Of a DNA stretch of 64,000 bases, positions 55,733-64,000 are shown piece after piece. A program made the translations under genes and the position numbers. The first letter of the stretch is position 1, and each line of letters starts with the position of its first letter. Source of the DNA: Actinophytocola sp050699935. GTDB taxonomy: Bacteria > Actinomycetota > Actinomycetes > Mycobacteriales > Pseudonocardiaceae. Below the pieces are notes generated by a model, which did no database searches, had not been told where the DNA came from, and saw only the letters and a list, made by a program, of their open reading frames with translations. The DNA lies in NCBI RefSeq assembly GCF_050699935.1, contig NZ_JBOHGB010000005.1, positions 1 to 64,000 of the forward strand. Direction: 5' to 3'.

Positions 55733-56853
55733 GGACCGGCACGTTCTCCGGCACGCTGGCCGAGATCGACCGCCACTTCTACGACAACGGGTGGACCGAC
55801 GGCCTGCCGATCGTGCCGCCGACGAAGGACCGGGTCGCGGCCTTCCTCGACCACTCACACCTGGCCGAGGACGTGTCGCTGGGAGTCGCCCAGCCGGCCA
55901 ACAACATCGCCACCGTGCACGGCGTCGCCGTGAACGGGGTGCTCGCCGGGTGCCGGCCGGAGTACATGCCGCTCCTGCTCGCCGTGGTCAGCGCGATCGT
56001 CGACGACGAGTTCCGGCTCCAGGACGCGGGCAGCACCCCGGGCTGGGAACCGATGATCATCGTGAACGGTCCGGTCATCGACGAGATCGAGCTGAACTGT
56101 GCGGGCGGGGTGTTGCGCACCGGGCACCGGGCGAACGCCTCGATCGGGCGCTTCATCCGGCTGTACATGCGCAATGTCGCCGGTCTGCGGACTCCACCGG
56201 GCAGTACGGACAAGGCGACGCTCGGGCAGAACTTCAACGTGGCACTGGCCGAGAACGAGGCGGCCGCCGCGGAGGTCGGCTGGCCCAGCTTCGCGGTCGA
56301 GCGGGGATTCGGGCCGCGGGAGAGCGTGGTGACCGTGCAGAGCGTGGTCGCGGCCAGCATGCCGACCTACAGCGCGGGGGCGAGCTGGGAGGAGCACGCC
56401 TCGCTGCTGGCCGAGGTGATCGGTCAGGGCATGTGGTCCTACTGGGCCTGCACCGGCTTCTGGTTCGGCCGGTTCCACCCGCTGCTCGTGCTCAGCCCCA
56501 GCATCGCGAAGGCCATCGGCGGCACCGGTTGCGACAAGGACCGCCTGCGGGAGTACTTCGCCGAGACCGTGACGCTGCCGGCGAAGACGTTCGAACGCTA
56601 CGCGTGGGCGATCGGCATCACCGACTTCAGCATCGACCGGCTGGTGGCCGAGGGGCGGTTGCCGGCTGACTACGGCGCCTCGGCCGATCCGGACCGGCCA
56701 CTGCGTGCCCTGCTCGACGGGGGGCGGGACATCGGCATCGTGGTGGCCGGTGACCGGGGACGCAACCAGAGCAAGGGCTACGTCCAGAACCACGTGCAGG
56801 GACCGCCGGTGAGCCGCCGGCTGGGTGACCTGCCGGTGCACCAGGCCCCCTGA
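55729..56853 (+). CDS. Conserved protein coupled to the UGSC selenoprotein
   Basis: 374-residue protein of unknown function. Opening WTDGLPIVPPTKDRVAAFLDHSH and an internal Cys-Gly segment (NCAGGVLRTGHRANASIGRFIRL) are notable; later GFWFGRFHPLLVLSPSIAKAIGGTGCDKDRLREYFAETV. No signal peptide and no membrane helix. Its ATG overlaps the selenoprotein stop (ATGA), so the two are translated together and presumably form one enzyme, with this chain as the larger subunit. I know proteins of this look only as neighbours of UGSC genes; no activity is established. Confidence 0.75.
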   Translation: MRTGTFSGTLAEIDRHFYDNGWTDGLPIVPPTKDRVAAFLDHSHLAEDVSLGVAQPANNIATVHGVAVNGVLAGCRPEYMPLLLAVVSAIVDDEFRLQDAGSTPGWEPMIIVNGPVIDEIELNCAGGVLRTGHRANASIGRFIRLYMRNVAGLRTPPGSTDKATLGQNFNVALAENEAAAAEVGWPSFAVERGFGPRESVVTVQSVVAASMPTYSAGASWEEHASLLAEVIGQGMWSYWACTGFWFGRFHPLLVLSPSIAKAIGGTGCDKDRLREYFAETVTLPAKTFERYAWAIGITDFSIDRLVAEGRLPADYGASADPDRPLRALLDGGRDIGIVVAGDRGRNQSKGYVQNHVQGPPVSRRLGDLPVHQAP

Positions 56854-56885
56854 GATCCGACCACGGCACGAGAACGGAGTCTGGT

Positions 56886-58088
56886 ATGGACGGTCACGAT
56901 CGGGCCGCTCCGCTGTCGGGCGTCCGTGTGCTGGACGTGTCCAACCTGTGGGCGGGGCCGATGGTGGGGATGTTCCTCGCCGACTTCGGAGCGGACGTCG
57001 TCAAGGTCGAGCACCCGGACAACGGCGACGAGCTGCGCCGCTGGGGCCACAGCAAGAACGGCGTCGGCCTGTTCTACAAGGTCGTCAACCGGAACAAGCG
57101 CGCGATCACGCTGCACCTGCGCGACCCGGAGGGCCAGCGGCTCCTGCGCCGGCTCGTCGCCGGATTCGACGTCGTCGTGGAGAACTTCCGGCCGGGCACC
57201 ATGGAGCGCTGGGGCCTCGGGTACGACGATCTCGTCGAGGTCCGCGAGGACCTGATCATGGTGCGGATCAGCGGTTTCGGCCAGTACGGCCCGAACTCGT
57301 GGCGGCGCGGGTTCGGCTCGCTGTCCAACGCGTTCAGCGGGCAGGCCTACGCCGCGGGTGCCGCACAGGGCCGGCCGCACACCCCGGGGTTCGGCGCCGC
57401 CGACGCGCAGACGGGGCTCGCCGGTGCGTTCGCCACGGTGGTGGCGCTGCGCGAGCGGGACCGGTCCGGTCTGGGGCAGGTCATCGACCTCGGCATCTAC
57501 GAGACGCCGTTCACCCTGCTCGGCCCGCACGCGATCGACTACGACCAGCTCGGCATCGTGGCCGGCGCACCCGAGACCACCCCGCAGGTCGCACCGACCG
57601 GCACCTACGGCACGAAGGACGACCGGCTGGTGTTCCTGTCGGGCAGCACCCAGCGCACGTTCACCGCCGTCTGCCGGGCGATCGGCCGGCCGGACCTCGT
57701 CGAGGATCCACGGTTCGCCACCAACTCGGCCCGCGCGGCACACGCCGCCGAGCTCGACCACGAGCTGACGGCGACGATCGGGACGATCGGCTGCGACCAG
57801 CTGTGCGCGGACGCGACCGAGGGCAACGCCCCGATCGTGGAAGTGCTGAGCATCGCCGACATCTTCGCCGACCCGCACTACCGGGAACGCGAGAACATCG
57901 CCCAGCTCGACGATCCGGAGCTCGGTTCGGTCCGGATGCAGAACGTGGTGCCGCGGCTGTCCCGGACGCCGGGTGCGGTCCGCTTCGCGGCCAGGGCGAA
58001 GGCCGCGGACAACGAGGCCTTCTACGCCGAGGAGCTGGGGCTGTCCGCGGACGAGCTCCGCGAGCTGAGCCAGGACGGCGTCATCTGA
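56886..58088 (+). CDS. Class III CoA-transferase (CaiB/BaiF), third
   Basis: 400-residue CoA-transferase. Opening LSGVRVLDVSNLWAGPMVGMFLADFGADVVKVEHPD, catalytic aspartate in GFGAADAQTGLAGAFATV, NRNKRAITLHLRDPEGQ and VENFRPGTMERWGLG blocks. It follows the UGSC partner by 32 bp. Two CoA-transferases in one cluster suggest either two acids or two positions activated. The 3' end is 22 bp before the citrate synthase gene. Confidence 0.9.
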   Translation: MDGHDRAAPLSGVRVLDVSNLWAGPMVGMFLADFGADVVKVEHPDNGDELRRWGHSKNGVGLFYKVVNRNKRAITLHLRDPEGQRLLRRLVAGFDVVVENFRPGTMERWGLGYDDLVEVREDLIMVRISGFGQYGPNSWRRGFGSLSNAFSGQAYAAGAAQGRPHTPGFGAADAQTGLAGAFATVVALRERDRSGLGQVIDLGIYETPFTLLGPHAIDYDQLGIVAGAPETTPQVAPTGTYGTKDDRLVFLSGSTQRTFTAVCRAIGRPDLVEDPRFATNSARAAHAAELDHELTATIGTIGCDQLCADATEGNAPIVEVLSIADIFADPHYRERENIAQLDDPELGSVRMQNVVPRLSRTPGAVRFAARAKAADNEAFYAEELGLSADELRELSQDGVI

Positions 58089-58110
58089 ACGGTTCGCAGC
58101 CGGGAGCACC

Positions 58111-59361
58111 ATGAGCGAGACGATCACCATCACGCACGACCGAAGCGGTCGGTCCGAACGAGTCCCGATCACGGGCGGGACGGTCGACGTGTCGGACTGG
58201 CACCGCGTCCTCCCGGACGTCTCCCTCCACGACCCGGCCCTGCGGCACACGTCCGGGTGGTCGAGCGGCGTGACCCGGTCGTCGGCCGAACACGGGAGGC
58301 TGTACTACCGCGGGTACCCGGCCGACGAGCTCGCCGAGAGCTCGACCTACCTGGAGACCGCCTACCTGCTGCTGCACGGGGAGTTGCCGGATGCCGGGCA
58401 GTTGGCGCAGTGGCGGCGGCGGACGCTGGACGGTGCCCGGCTGGACGCGGGGATCCACCCGCACCTGCGCACGTTCGGCCGCGACGGTCGCCCGATGGGC
58501 ATGCTGATCTCCGCTCTGGGCTATACCTCGGCGCTGCGCCCGGACGCCCGCGACACCGACGACGCGCGGTCACGGCACGGCCACGCCGCCCGGATCGTCG
58601 GCATGCTGCCGGCGCTGGTGGCCGACATCCAGCGGGCCCGGTCCGGCCGGCCGCCGCGACCGCCCGTGGACGACCTCTCCCCGCCGGCCGGCATGCTGTA
58701 CCAGCTCACGGGCCGGCGGCCCGACACCGTGGCCGCGCGGGCGCTCGAGACGCTGTTCATCCTGCAGGCCGACCATGAGCAGAGCTGCTCCACCACGGCG
58801 ATGCGGGTGGTCGGCTCGGCACACGCGGACCCGTACTCGTGCGTGGCGGCGGCGTGCGCGGCGATGGACGGCAGCCGGCACGGCGGCGCGGCCGCGGAGA
58901 CCGTCGCCATGTTCCGCCGGATCCACGAACCCGACCGGGCCGCCGGATACATCCACTCGGTGATCGCCGGGGGAGCCAGGCTGCACGGATTCGGCCACCG
59001 GGTCTACAAGCGACCGGACCCGCGGGTGGCGGCGGTTCGGGCGCTGCTGGACCGGTTGGCGGCCACCGACGAGTCGCGTGCGCTGTACGCGGTCGCGACC
59101 GAGGTGGAGCGAGCGGCCCGGTCGGAGGACTACTTCGTCTCCCGGAACCTGTTTCCCAACCTCGACTTCTACCTCGGCATCGGCTACCTCGCGCTCGGCG
59201 TCGCGCCGGAGCTGTACACGGTCGCCTTCGCCGCGGCACGGGTGTCCGGTTGGGTCGCGCACTGGTGCGAGTCGCGCGAGCGAGAGGACGGGCTCGTGCG
59301 GCCGAGGCAGCGCTACGTCGGCCGGGACGCGCGGTCGTTCTCACCGGATAGTCCGCAGTAG
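58111..59361 (+). CDS. Citrate synthase-family enzyme
   Basis: 416-residue citrate/2-methylcitrate synthase homologue. Active-site residues are visible: histidine in GSRHGGAAAE, histidine in LHGFGHRVYK and aspartate in FPNLDFYLG. It condenses an acyl-CoA (acetyl-, propionyl- or a pathway-derived CoA) with a 2-oxoacid. The N-terminal 40 residues are longer than in core enzymes of this size (SETITITHDRSGRSERVPITGG, a beta domain like that of bacterial type II enzymes). Its presence between CoA-transferases and an importer suggests that it consumes the cluster's CoA product. Confidence 0.9.
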   Translation: MSETITITHDRSGRSERVPITGGTVDVSDWHRVLPDVSLHDPALRHTSGWSSGVTRSSAEHGRLYYRGYPADELAESSTYLETAYLLLHGELPDAGQLAQWRRRTLDGARLDAGIHPHLRTFGRDGRPMGMLISALGYTSALRPDARDTDDARSRHGHAARIVGMLPALVADIQRARSGRPPRPPVDDLSPPAGMLYQLTGRRPDTVAARALETLFILQADHEQSCSTTAMRVVGSAHADPYSCVAAACAAMDGSRHGGAAAETVAMFRRIHEPDRAAGYIHSVIAGGARLHGFGHRVYKRPDPRVAAVRALLDRLAATDESRALYAVATEVERAARSEDYFVSRNLFPNLDFYLGIGYLALGVAPELYTVAFAAARVSGWVAHWCESREREDGLVRPRQRYVGRDARSFSPDSPQ

Positions 59362-59419
59362 ACGGTCAGGTGGCCGTGACCGGACCGCGATGACGACAGC
59401 TCTGGACACGGGTTGAAAT

Positions 59420-59438
59420 ATATGTACTATTAGCATAT
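59420..59438. promoter_or_regulatory. AT-rich inverted repeat ATATG-N9-CATAT
   Basis: In the 215-bp gap before the importer genes. It encloses TACTAT (59425-59430), a -10-like TANNNT box. The arms share the ATATG half seen near 54221 and the GCATAT seen near 52962, so it is a candidate operator for the cluster's GntR protein. Confidence 0.45.
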
Positions 59439-59576
59439 CCGCACGAAGGGATTGCGCCGCTCGCCGCGCACGAGGCGGTCTGGGCAGGCATAGCAACTGG
59501 CCACAACTTCTGCGGGGCGCCACCCGATGCGCCCGTGTAGCGGGAAGATCCGTCAGCCGTCGAGGAGGATGTGCTA

Positions 59577-60587
59577 ATGATGGGTAGGTTCCGGGGGCGC
59601 ATGATGGTCACGGCGGCGCTGGCGACAGCACTGCTCGCCACCGCGTGTGGCGGCGACTCCGGCGGGTCGTCGTCCGAACCCGCCGGCGACGAGACGTTGG
59701 AGCTACGCCTCGCCATCGGCGGTGATCTCGCCATCTACTGGCACGTGTTCGTCGGCCAGCAGTACGGCGTCTTCGACAAGCACAAGGTGAAGGTCACGCC
59801 CGTCGTGCCGCGCACCGGTTCCTCGACCGACATGGTGAACCTGGTGCTCTCCGGCGACGCCGACATGGCCAACTCGCTGCCCGACCCGGCCCTTGCCGCC
59901 GCGTCCAGCGGTAGCGAGCTGCGGATCCTCAACTTCGAGGCGCCGATCGTGTTCTCGGTCGTCGGCAAGTCCGGGGTCGAGAGCTACGACGACCTGCCGC
60001 AGAACTTCAAGGTGGGCGTGTCCAGCCCGACCACGTCGATCGCCGCGTTCAGCCGGCTCCTGCTGGACAACGCCGGCATCGCCGAGGACCGCTACTCCTT
60101 CGTCACCACCGGCGGTACCGCGGCCAGGCTCGCGGCGCTGAAGTCCGGAGCGGTGGACATCGCGGTCCTCGCCCAACCCGCGGACTTCAAAGCCGAGGCG
60201 AGCGGAATGAAGGTGCTCGACTACACGGTGAAGTCCGCCCCCTGGTACGGGATCACCGACATCGTGCAGGCCGAGTCCCTCGAGGACGAGAACACGTGCT
60301 CGGCGTTGGGCCGGTACTTCGACGCGCTGCGGGAGATCTCGGAGTTCCTCGCCGACCCGGCGAACAAGGAGAAGGCCATCGCCGCGTTGGTGGAGACCGG
60401 GAACAACAGCGAGAGCGACGCCAAGAGCACCTACGACCTGTACACGGATCAGGGCGCGATGATGGGTATCAACGATCCACTTGAGACACTCAAGGGAACC
60501 AACGACCTGCTCGCCGGCGTCGGCGCTCCCACCGCGCCGGACCCGAGCGCGATGGTGTCCACCGACTGCACGTCGGACAAGTCCTGA
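59577..60587 (+). CDS. NMT1/TauA-like ABC substrate-binding lipoprotein
   Basis: 336-residue binding protein with a signal peptide (MMVTAALATALLATAC, lipobox-like ATAC). The mature part fits the SsuA/TauA/NMT1 group: YWHVFVGQQYGVFDKHKVKV, LSGDADMANSLPDPALAAASSG, FKVGVSSPTTSIAAFSRLLL and ALKSGAVDIAVLAQP. These bind sulfonates, aromatic carboxylates or similar acids. ATG at 59577 was chosen because GAGGAGG lies eight bases upstream. First gene of a five-gene run. Confidence 0.9.
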   Translation: MMGRFRGRMMVTAALATALLATACGGDSGGSSSEPAGDETLELRLAIGGDLAIYWHVFVGQQYGVFDKHKVKVTPVVPRTGSSTDMVNLVLSGDADMANSLPDPALAAASSGSELRILNFEAPIVFSVVGKSGVESYDDLPQNFKVGVSSPTTSIAAFSRLLLDNAGIAEDRYSFVTTGGTAARLAALKSGAVDIAVLAQPADFKAEASGMKVLDYTVKSAPWYGITDIVQAESLEDENTCSALGRYFDALREISEFLADPANKEKAIAALVETGNNSESDAKSTYDLYTDQGAMMGINDPLETLKGTNDLLAGVGAPTAPDPSAMVSTDCTSDKS

Positions 60588-60613
60588 AACGTCCGCAACC
60601 CCGGGAGGAAGCG

Positions 60614-61435
60614 GTGACACGGACGATCGCCGGGCCGACGACGGCAGGCGGCCCGGCCCCCGCCGCCACGTCGTCGTGGGTCGGCAGGAGACTGCGGGGT
60701 TGGGTTCGGCCGGTCGTGTCACTGGTCGCCGGGCTCGCGATCTGGGAGCTGGTCGGCCAGTACGTCGTCACCGACCGGACGTTCTTCGTCCCGTTCTCCG
60801 ACGCCATGGTTCGGATGTACGAGCTGTTCGCCAGCGGTGCCCTGGTCAACGACATCCGGGTCACGGCGATCGAGCTCGTCGTCGGCTACCTGTGCGCGGT
60901 CGTCATCGGAACCGGCATCGGCACCGCGATGGGACTGTCCACGAAGGTCAGATCGATCCTGATCTTCTGGGTGGACGTGTTCAACGCGACCCCGGTCCTG
61001 GCGCTGGCACCGCTGTTCATCCTGATGCTGGGCATCGGGCTGGTGTCGAAGTTCGCCTTCGTGACGTTCGTGGCCATGTGGACGATCCTGCTGAACACCA
61101 TGCAGGGCTTCCTGCACACCGACAAGCCCTCCCTGGAGATGGCCCGGTCGTTCGGTTGCAGCCCGTGGCAGGAGTTCAAGTGGGTTCGGCTGCCGTACGC
61201 GATCCCGACCATCGCGGTCGGCCTGCGCGTCGGCGTCGGGCGGGCGGTGGCGGGCGTCGTGGTCGGCGAGCTGTTCGGCTCGACCGCCGGGCTCGGGTAC
61301 CGGCTCTTCGCCTCCCGCGACGCCTTCGACACGGCCGGCATCTTCGCGTCCATCGTCGTGTTCGCGGTGATGGCCCTGATCGCGGTGAACGTCATGGGGA
61401 TATTCGAGAGGAGGTTGTCGAGTTGGCGCCAGTAA
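60614..61435 (+). CDS. TauC/SsuC-like ABC permease
   Basis: 273-residue permease with about six helices. EAA loop EMARSFGCSPWQEFKWVRLPYAIPTIAVGLRVGVGRAVAGVVVGELFGSTAGLGY is diagnostic of the nitrate/sulfonate/taurine group. GTG at 60614 with GGAGGAAG upstream. Its end overlaps the ATPase start by 13 bp. Confidence 0.92.
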   Translation: MTRTIAGPTTAGGPAPAATSSWVGRRLRGWVRPVVSLVAGLAIWELVGQYVVTDRTFFVPFSDAMVRMYELFASGALVNDIRVTAIELVVGYLCAVVIGTGIGTAMGLSTKVRSILIFWVDVFNATPVLALAPLFILMLGIGLVSKFAFVTFVAMWTILLNTMQGFLHTDKPSLEMARSFGCSPWQEFKWVRLPYAIPTIAVGLRVGVGRAVAGVVVGELFGSTAGLGYRLFASRDAFDTAGIFASIVVFAVMALIAVNVMGIFERRLSSWRQ

Positions 61436-62313
61436 GCACGAGGCGACCGGTGCGCAAGGCCAGCGAGCCGGCTCCGAGCTCCGGCGAGGGCATCGAGATC
61501 GCCGGGCTGAACCACCGGTTCGACCGGCCGGGCAGCACACCGCTCGATGTGCTCCAGGATGTCGACCTGTCCGTCGCGGCGGGTGAGTTCGTCACGTTGA
61601 TCGGCGCGAGCGGGTGCGGGAAGACGACCCTGCTCCGGGCGATCTCCGGGTTGTTGAGGCCGACCTCCGGGACGATCACCGTGTCCGGCGTGCGGCGCAC
61701 GAAGCCGGGCGGGCGGACCTCGATGGTGTTCCAGTCGGACACCCTGCTGCCGTGGCGGACGGTCGAGGAGAACGTGCGGTTCGGCTGTCAGATCCAGCGC
61801 AGGGACATCTCCGCCGAGGCGGTGCGCGACCTGATCGCGCGGGTCGGCCTGGCCGGCTACGAGGACCGGTTGCCCAAGGAGCTGTCCGGCGGGATGCGGC
61901 AGCGGGTCAACCTCGCCCGGGCGCTGGCCACCGATCCCGACGTGCTGCTGATGGACGAGCCCTTCGCCGCGCTGGACGCACAGACCCGGGAGGTCATGCA
62001 GGAGGAGCTGCTGGCGATCTGGAACAAGGGCGAGCAGAAGACCGTCGTGTTCGTGACGCACCAGATCGACGAGGCGCTGTTCCTGGGCGACCGGGTGATC
62101 GTCATGGGCGTCAACCCCGGCCGGATCGTCGCGGACGTCAGGGTGCCCTATGCCCGGCCACGCAGCCTCGACCTCAAGCGTGACGCGGGGTTCCAGGGCA
62201 TGGTGCAGGACCTGTGGAACATGATCCGCGGTGACGTGTTCGACGCGGTGGGCAGTCGCAGCGGAGCGGCGGCGGACGCCCGGCGGGAACGAGACGAGCA
62301 TGAGCCGGCCTGA
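61423..62313 (+). CDS. TauB/SsuB-like ABC ATPase
   Basis: 296-residue ATPase: Walker A GASGCGKTT, Q-loop MVFQSDTLLPWRTVEENV, signature LSGGMRQR, Walker B VLLMDEPFAALD, switch histidine VFVTHQIDEA. TTG at 61423 is the likely start (GAGAGGAGG eight bases upstream, inside the permease gene); the first plausible downstream alternative, a GTG at 61449, has no such site. The last 14 bp overlap the flavoprotein gene. Confidence 0.9.
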   Translation: MAPVSTRRPVRKASEPAPSSGEGIEIAGLNHRFDRPGSTPLDVLQDVDLSVAAGEFVTLIGASGCGKTTLLRAISGLLRPTSGTITVSGVRRTKPGGRTSMVFQSDTLLPWRTVEENVRFGCQIQRRDISAEAVRDLIARVGLAGYEDRLPKELSGGMRQRVNLARALATDPDVLLMDEPFAALDAQTREVMQEELLAIWNKGEQKTVVFVTHQIDEALFLGDRVIVMGVNPGRIVADVRVPYARPRSLDLKRDAGFQGMVQDLWNMIRGDVFDAVGSRSGAAADARRERDEHEPA

Positions 62314-63205
62314 CGTGGTGGTCGTCGGGGGCGGGCCGGGCGGCCTGACCGCCGCCGCCCTGCTCGCCGAGTCGAGCGTGAGCGTGGCGGTCGTCGACCA
62401 GCTCGGTGGTGGAGGGCAGCTGCTCAACCTCGGCAGGTTCGTCGACGACTTCGGCGTGCTCGGGCCGGGCACCGGGCCGGAGCTCGGCGCCGCGCTCATC
62501 GACCGGGCCGGCGCCGCGGGTGCGGAGGTCGGCTACGGGCAGGCCACGAGCCTGGAGCTGCGCGACGGCGAGGTCGTCGTCGGCACCGACTTCGGCCCGC
62601 GCACCGCCGACCGGGTGGTGATCGCCACCGGCACCCGGCCGAGGCCACTCGGCATCGACGGCGGCGCACGGCTGGAGGGCCGGGGTGTCTGCTACTGCGC
62701 GGCCTGCGACGGCCCGATGTACGCGGGCAGACCCGTCGCCGTGCTGGGCGGTGGGGAAGCCGTGGCGTACGAGGCGATCGAGCTGGCGGAGTTCGCCAGC
62801 GGGGTCATCGTGATCGCCGACGGGGCGGCGCGGATCCCGCCCCGCCTGGGCGCGAAGCTGGCCGCCGACGAACGCATCGAGGTGCTCACCGGGTGGTCGG
62901 CGGAGTCGTTGCACGGCGCCACCGCGGTCGAGTCGCTCACCGTCGCCGGCGACGGGCAGACCAGGGAGCTGGCGATCGCGGGGTTGTTCGTCTGCAACGG
63001 GGTGTTGCCCAACACCGAGTGGTGCGCGGACGTCCTGCCGCTGGACGCCACCGGCCGCATCGACGTGGACCTCTCGCTGCGCGCCGGCGACACGGTGTAC
63101 GCGATCGGCGACGTGCGGTCCGGCGCGGGGACGAGCGTCGTCGCCGCGCTGGCCGACGCGGCCGCGGTCACCCGCCGGCTCGTCGCCGAACTGGCCACCA
63201 CGTGA
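62300..63205 (+). CDS. Thioredoxin-reductase-like FAD/NAD(P)H oxidoreductase
   Basis: 301-residue pyridine-nucleotide disulfide oxidoreductase of the low-molecular-weight TrxR fold. FAD motif VVVVGGGPGGLTAAALLA, redox pair C133-A-A-C136 (VCYCAACDGP), NAD(P) motif VAVLGGGEAVAYEAIELAE and C-terminal YAIGDVRSGAGTSVVAALADAAAV. The NADPH-binding HRR typical of true TrxR is not evident, so it may serve another disulfide or use NADH. Its place in the selenoprotein cluster makes reduction of the UGSC protein an attractive role (inference). Confidence 0.87.
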   Translation: MSRPDVVVVGGGPGGLTAAALLAESSVSVAVVDQLGGGGQLLNLGRFVDDFGVLGPGTGPELGAALIDRAGAAGAEVGYGQATSLELRDGEVVVGTDFGPRTADRVVIATGTRPRPLGIDGGARLEGRGVCYCAACDGPMYAGRPVAVLGGGEAVAYEAIELAEFASGVIVIADGAARIPPRLGAKLAADERIEVLTGWSAESLHGATAVESLTVAGDGQTRELAIAGLFVCNGVLPNTEWCADVLPLDATGRIDVDLSLRAGDTVYAIGDVRSGAGTSVVAALADAAAVTRRLVAELATT

Positions 63206-64000
63206 TGGCCACCCGGTATGTCGCGGCACAGGGTGCGCTGGGCGCGGGGGTGGACCGGGAGGCCTTCTGCGAGGCGCTGGACACCACCCACCCGGACTTC
63301 ATCGCCTGCGACGCCGGCACCACCGACGCCGGCCCCTTCTCGTTGGGCTCCGGGGTGCCGGCGTTCCCGCGTCCCACCGTACTGTCTGATTTGGACATCA
63401 TCCTGACCGGCGCGCGCCGGCTCGGCGTACCGGTCCTGATCGGCTCGGCCGGTACCGCCGGCAGTGACGGGCAGGTCGACTGGACGGTGGACATCGTGCG
63501 GGAGATCGCGGCCCAGCGCGGGTTCCGGCCGCGGGTCGCGGCGATCTACACCGAGCAGCGTCCCGACTACCTCACGGCCATGCTCGCCGACGGCCGGGTC
63601 AGACCGTTGGACAACGCGCCGCCGGTCGACCGGTCCACATTCGACCGCAACGAGCGGACCGTGGCCATGATCGGCGTGGAGCCGCTGCAGGAGGCACTCC
63701 GGCAGGGGGCGGAGCTGATCGTGGCCGGGCGGTGCAGCGACGCGGCCCTGTTCGCCGCGCTCCCGTTGCTCGACGGCTGCGCGCCCGGGCCGGCCTGGCA
63801 CGCCGCCAAGGTGGCCGAGTGCGGCTCGATGGCGTTCGAGACGCCCGGGCGTGGTGTGCTCGCGGCCGCCGTCGACGATCGGGGCGCGCTGATCACCGCG
63901 GTCGGCGCCGGTCTGCGCGCCACGCCGATGAGCGTCGCCGCGCACAGCCTCTACGAGACGGCGGACCCGTACCGGTTCGTCGAGAGCGGTGGCACGTGCG
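63205..64000 (+). CDS. Acyclic terpene utilization AtuA-family protein (3' end outside window)
   Basis: At least 265 residues before the right edge; the family usually has about 450-600. Characteristic start: DFIACDAGTTDAGPFSLGSGVP, then VPVLIGSAGTAGSDGQVDWTVDIVREIAAQRG. AtuA-like (DUF1446) proteins act with acyl-CoA carboxylase or hydratase systems in degradation of branched acids, but the reaction is not settled. TGATG overlap with the flavoprotein shows the operon continues beyond the window. Confidence 0.8.
   Translation, partial: MATRYVAAQGALGAGVDREAFCEALDTTHPDFIACDAGTTDAGPFSLGSGVPAFPRPTVLSDLDIILTGARRLGVPVLIGSAGTAGSDGQVDWTVDIVREIAAQRGFRPRVAAIYTEQRPDYLTAMLADGRVRPLDNAPPVDRSTFDRNERTVAMIGVEPLQEALRQGAELIVAGRCSDAALFAALPLLDGCAPGPAWHAAKVAECGSMAFETPGRGVLAAAVDDRGALITAVGAGLRATPMSVAAHSLYETADPYRFVESGGTC

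Overview
The window is GC-rich (roughly 70% by eye) actinobacterial chromosomal DNA. The following all fit a Pseudonocardiales-type actinomycete: frequent GTG starts, leaderless promoters with a TANNNT -10 box seven bases before the start codon, many ATGA/TGATG gene overlaps, an F420-type LLM oxidoreductase, an ECF42/DGPF pair, a MalT/SARP-type regulator and a eukaryote-like single-chain acyl-CoA carboxylase. No rRNA, tRNA, CRISPR array or insertion sequence was seen. Genus was not assigned.

Layout. 1-5.5 kb: a large ATPase/winged-helix/BTAD regulator (running off the left edge) is divergent from a Ser/Thr protein kinase, with only 17 bp between the two starts; a secreted VWA protein follows. 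5.6-11.6 kb: a single-chain biotin carboxylase/BCCP/carboxyltransferase and a small companion. 11.8-16.7 kb: a decay zone with three broken genes (flavodoxin-type oxidoreductase, DUF2207 protein, acyltransferase-3) among a membrane protein, an orphan anchored protein and a phytanoyl-CoA dioxygenase-like gene. 16.7-31.3 kb: a 15-gene + strand catabolic cluster. It has two hot-dog (MaoC) subunits, a DUF35 protein, a thiolase-like protein lacking the usual cysteine, a CoA-transferase, GntR, a Fe3+/polyamine-type ABC importer, an LLM oxidoreductase, MmgE/PrpD and two acyl-CoA dehydrogenases. It reads as acid activation, dehydrogenation, hydration and retro-aldol cleavage of an unknown acyl-CoA.

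31.3-33.1 kb: ECF42 sigma factor with its DGPF/YCII partner and a recognisable ECF42 promoter. 33.7-42.9 kb: a betaine/N-methyl-glycine cluster with a nitrilase-fold amidase, IclR, sarcosine oxidase beta and delta, a fused alpha-gamma subunit, betaine-homocysteine methyltransferase and a DAO-family flavoprotein. 43-48.7 kb: DUF2975/XRE pair with an operator array, small membrane proteins, a TPP enzyme with a carboxymuconolactone-decarboxylase-like gene, DoxX and a methyltransferase. 48.9-52.9 kb: a PhnCDE-like ABC importer divergent from an AhpD-like protein and a radical SAM enzyme.

53-64 kb: a second CoA-dependent cluster under a GntR regulator, with two class III CoA-transferases, a citrate-synthase-family enzyme, a TauABC/NMT1-type importer, a thioredoxin-reductase-like flavoprotein and an AtuA-family protein. 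At its heart is the most notable gene: a UGSC-family selenoprotein whose frame is interrupted only by a UGA in the sequence A-G-V-G-A-UGA-G-S-C-T-P. A perfect 6-bp stem-loop lies at the spacing expected of a bacterial SECIS. A 107-bp intergenic repeat occurs twice, at 27.7 kb and, inverted, at 48.7 kb.
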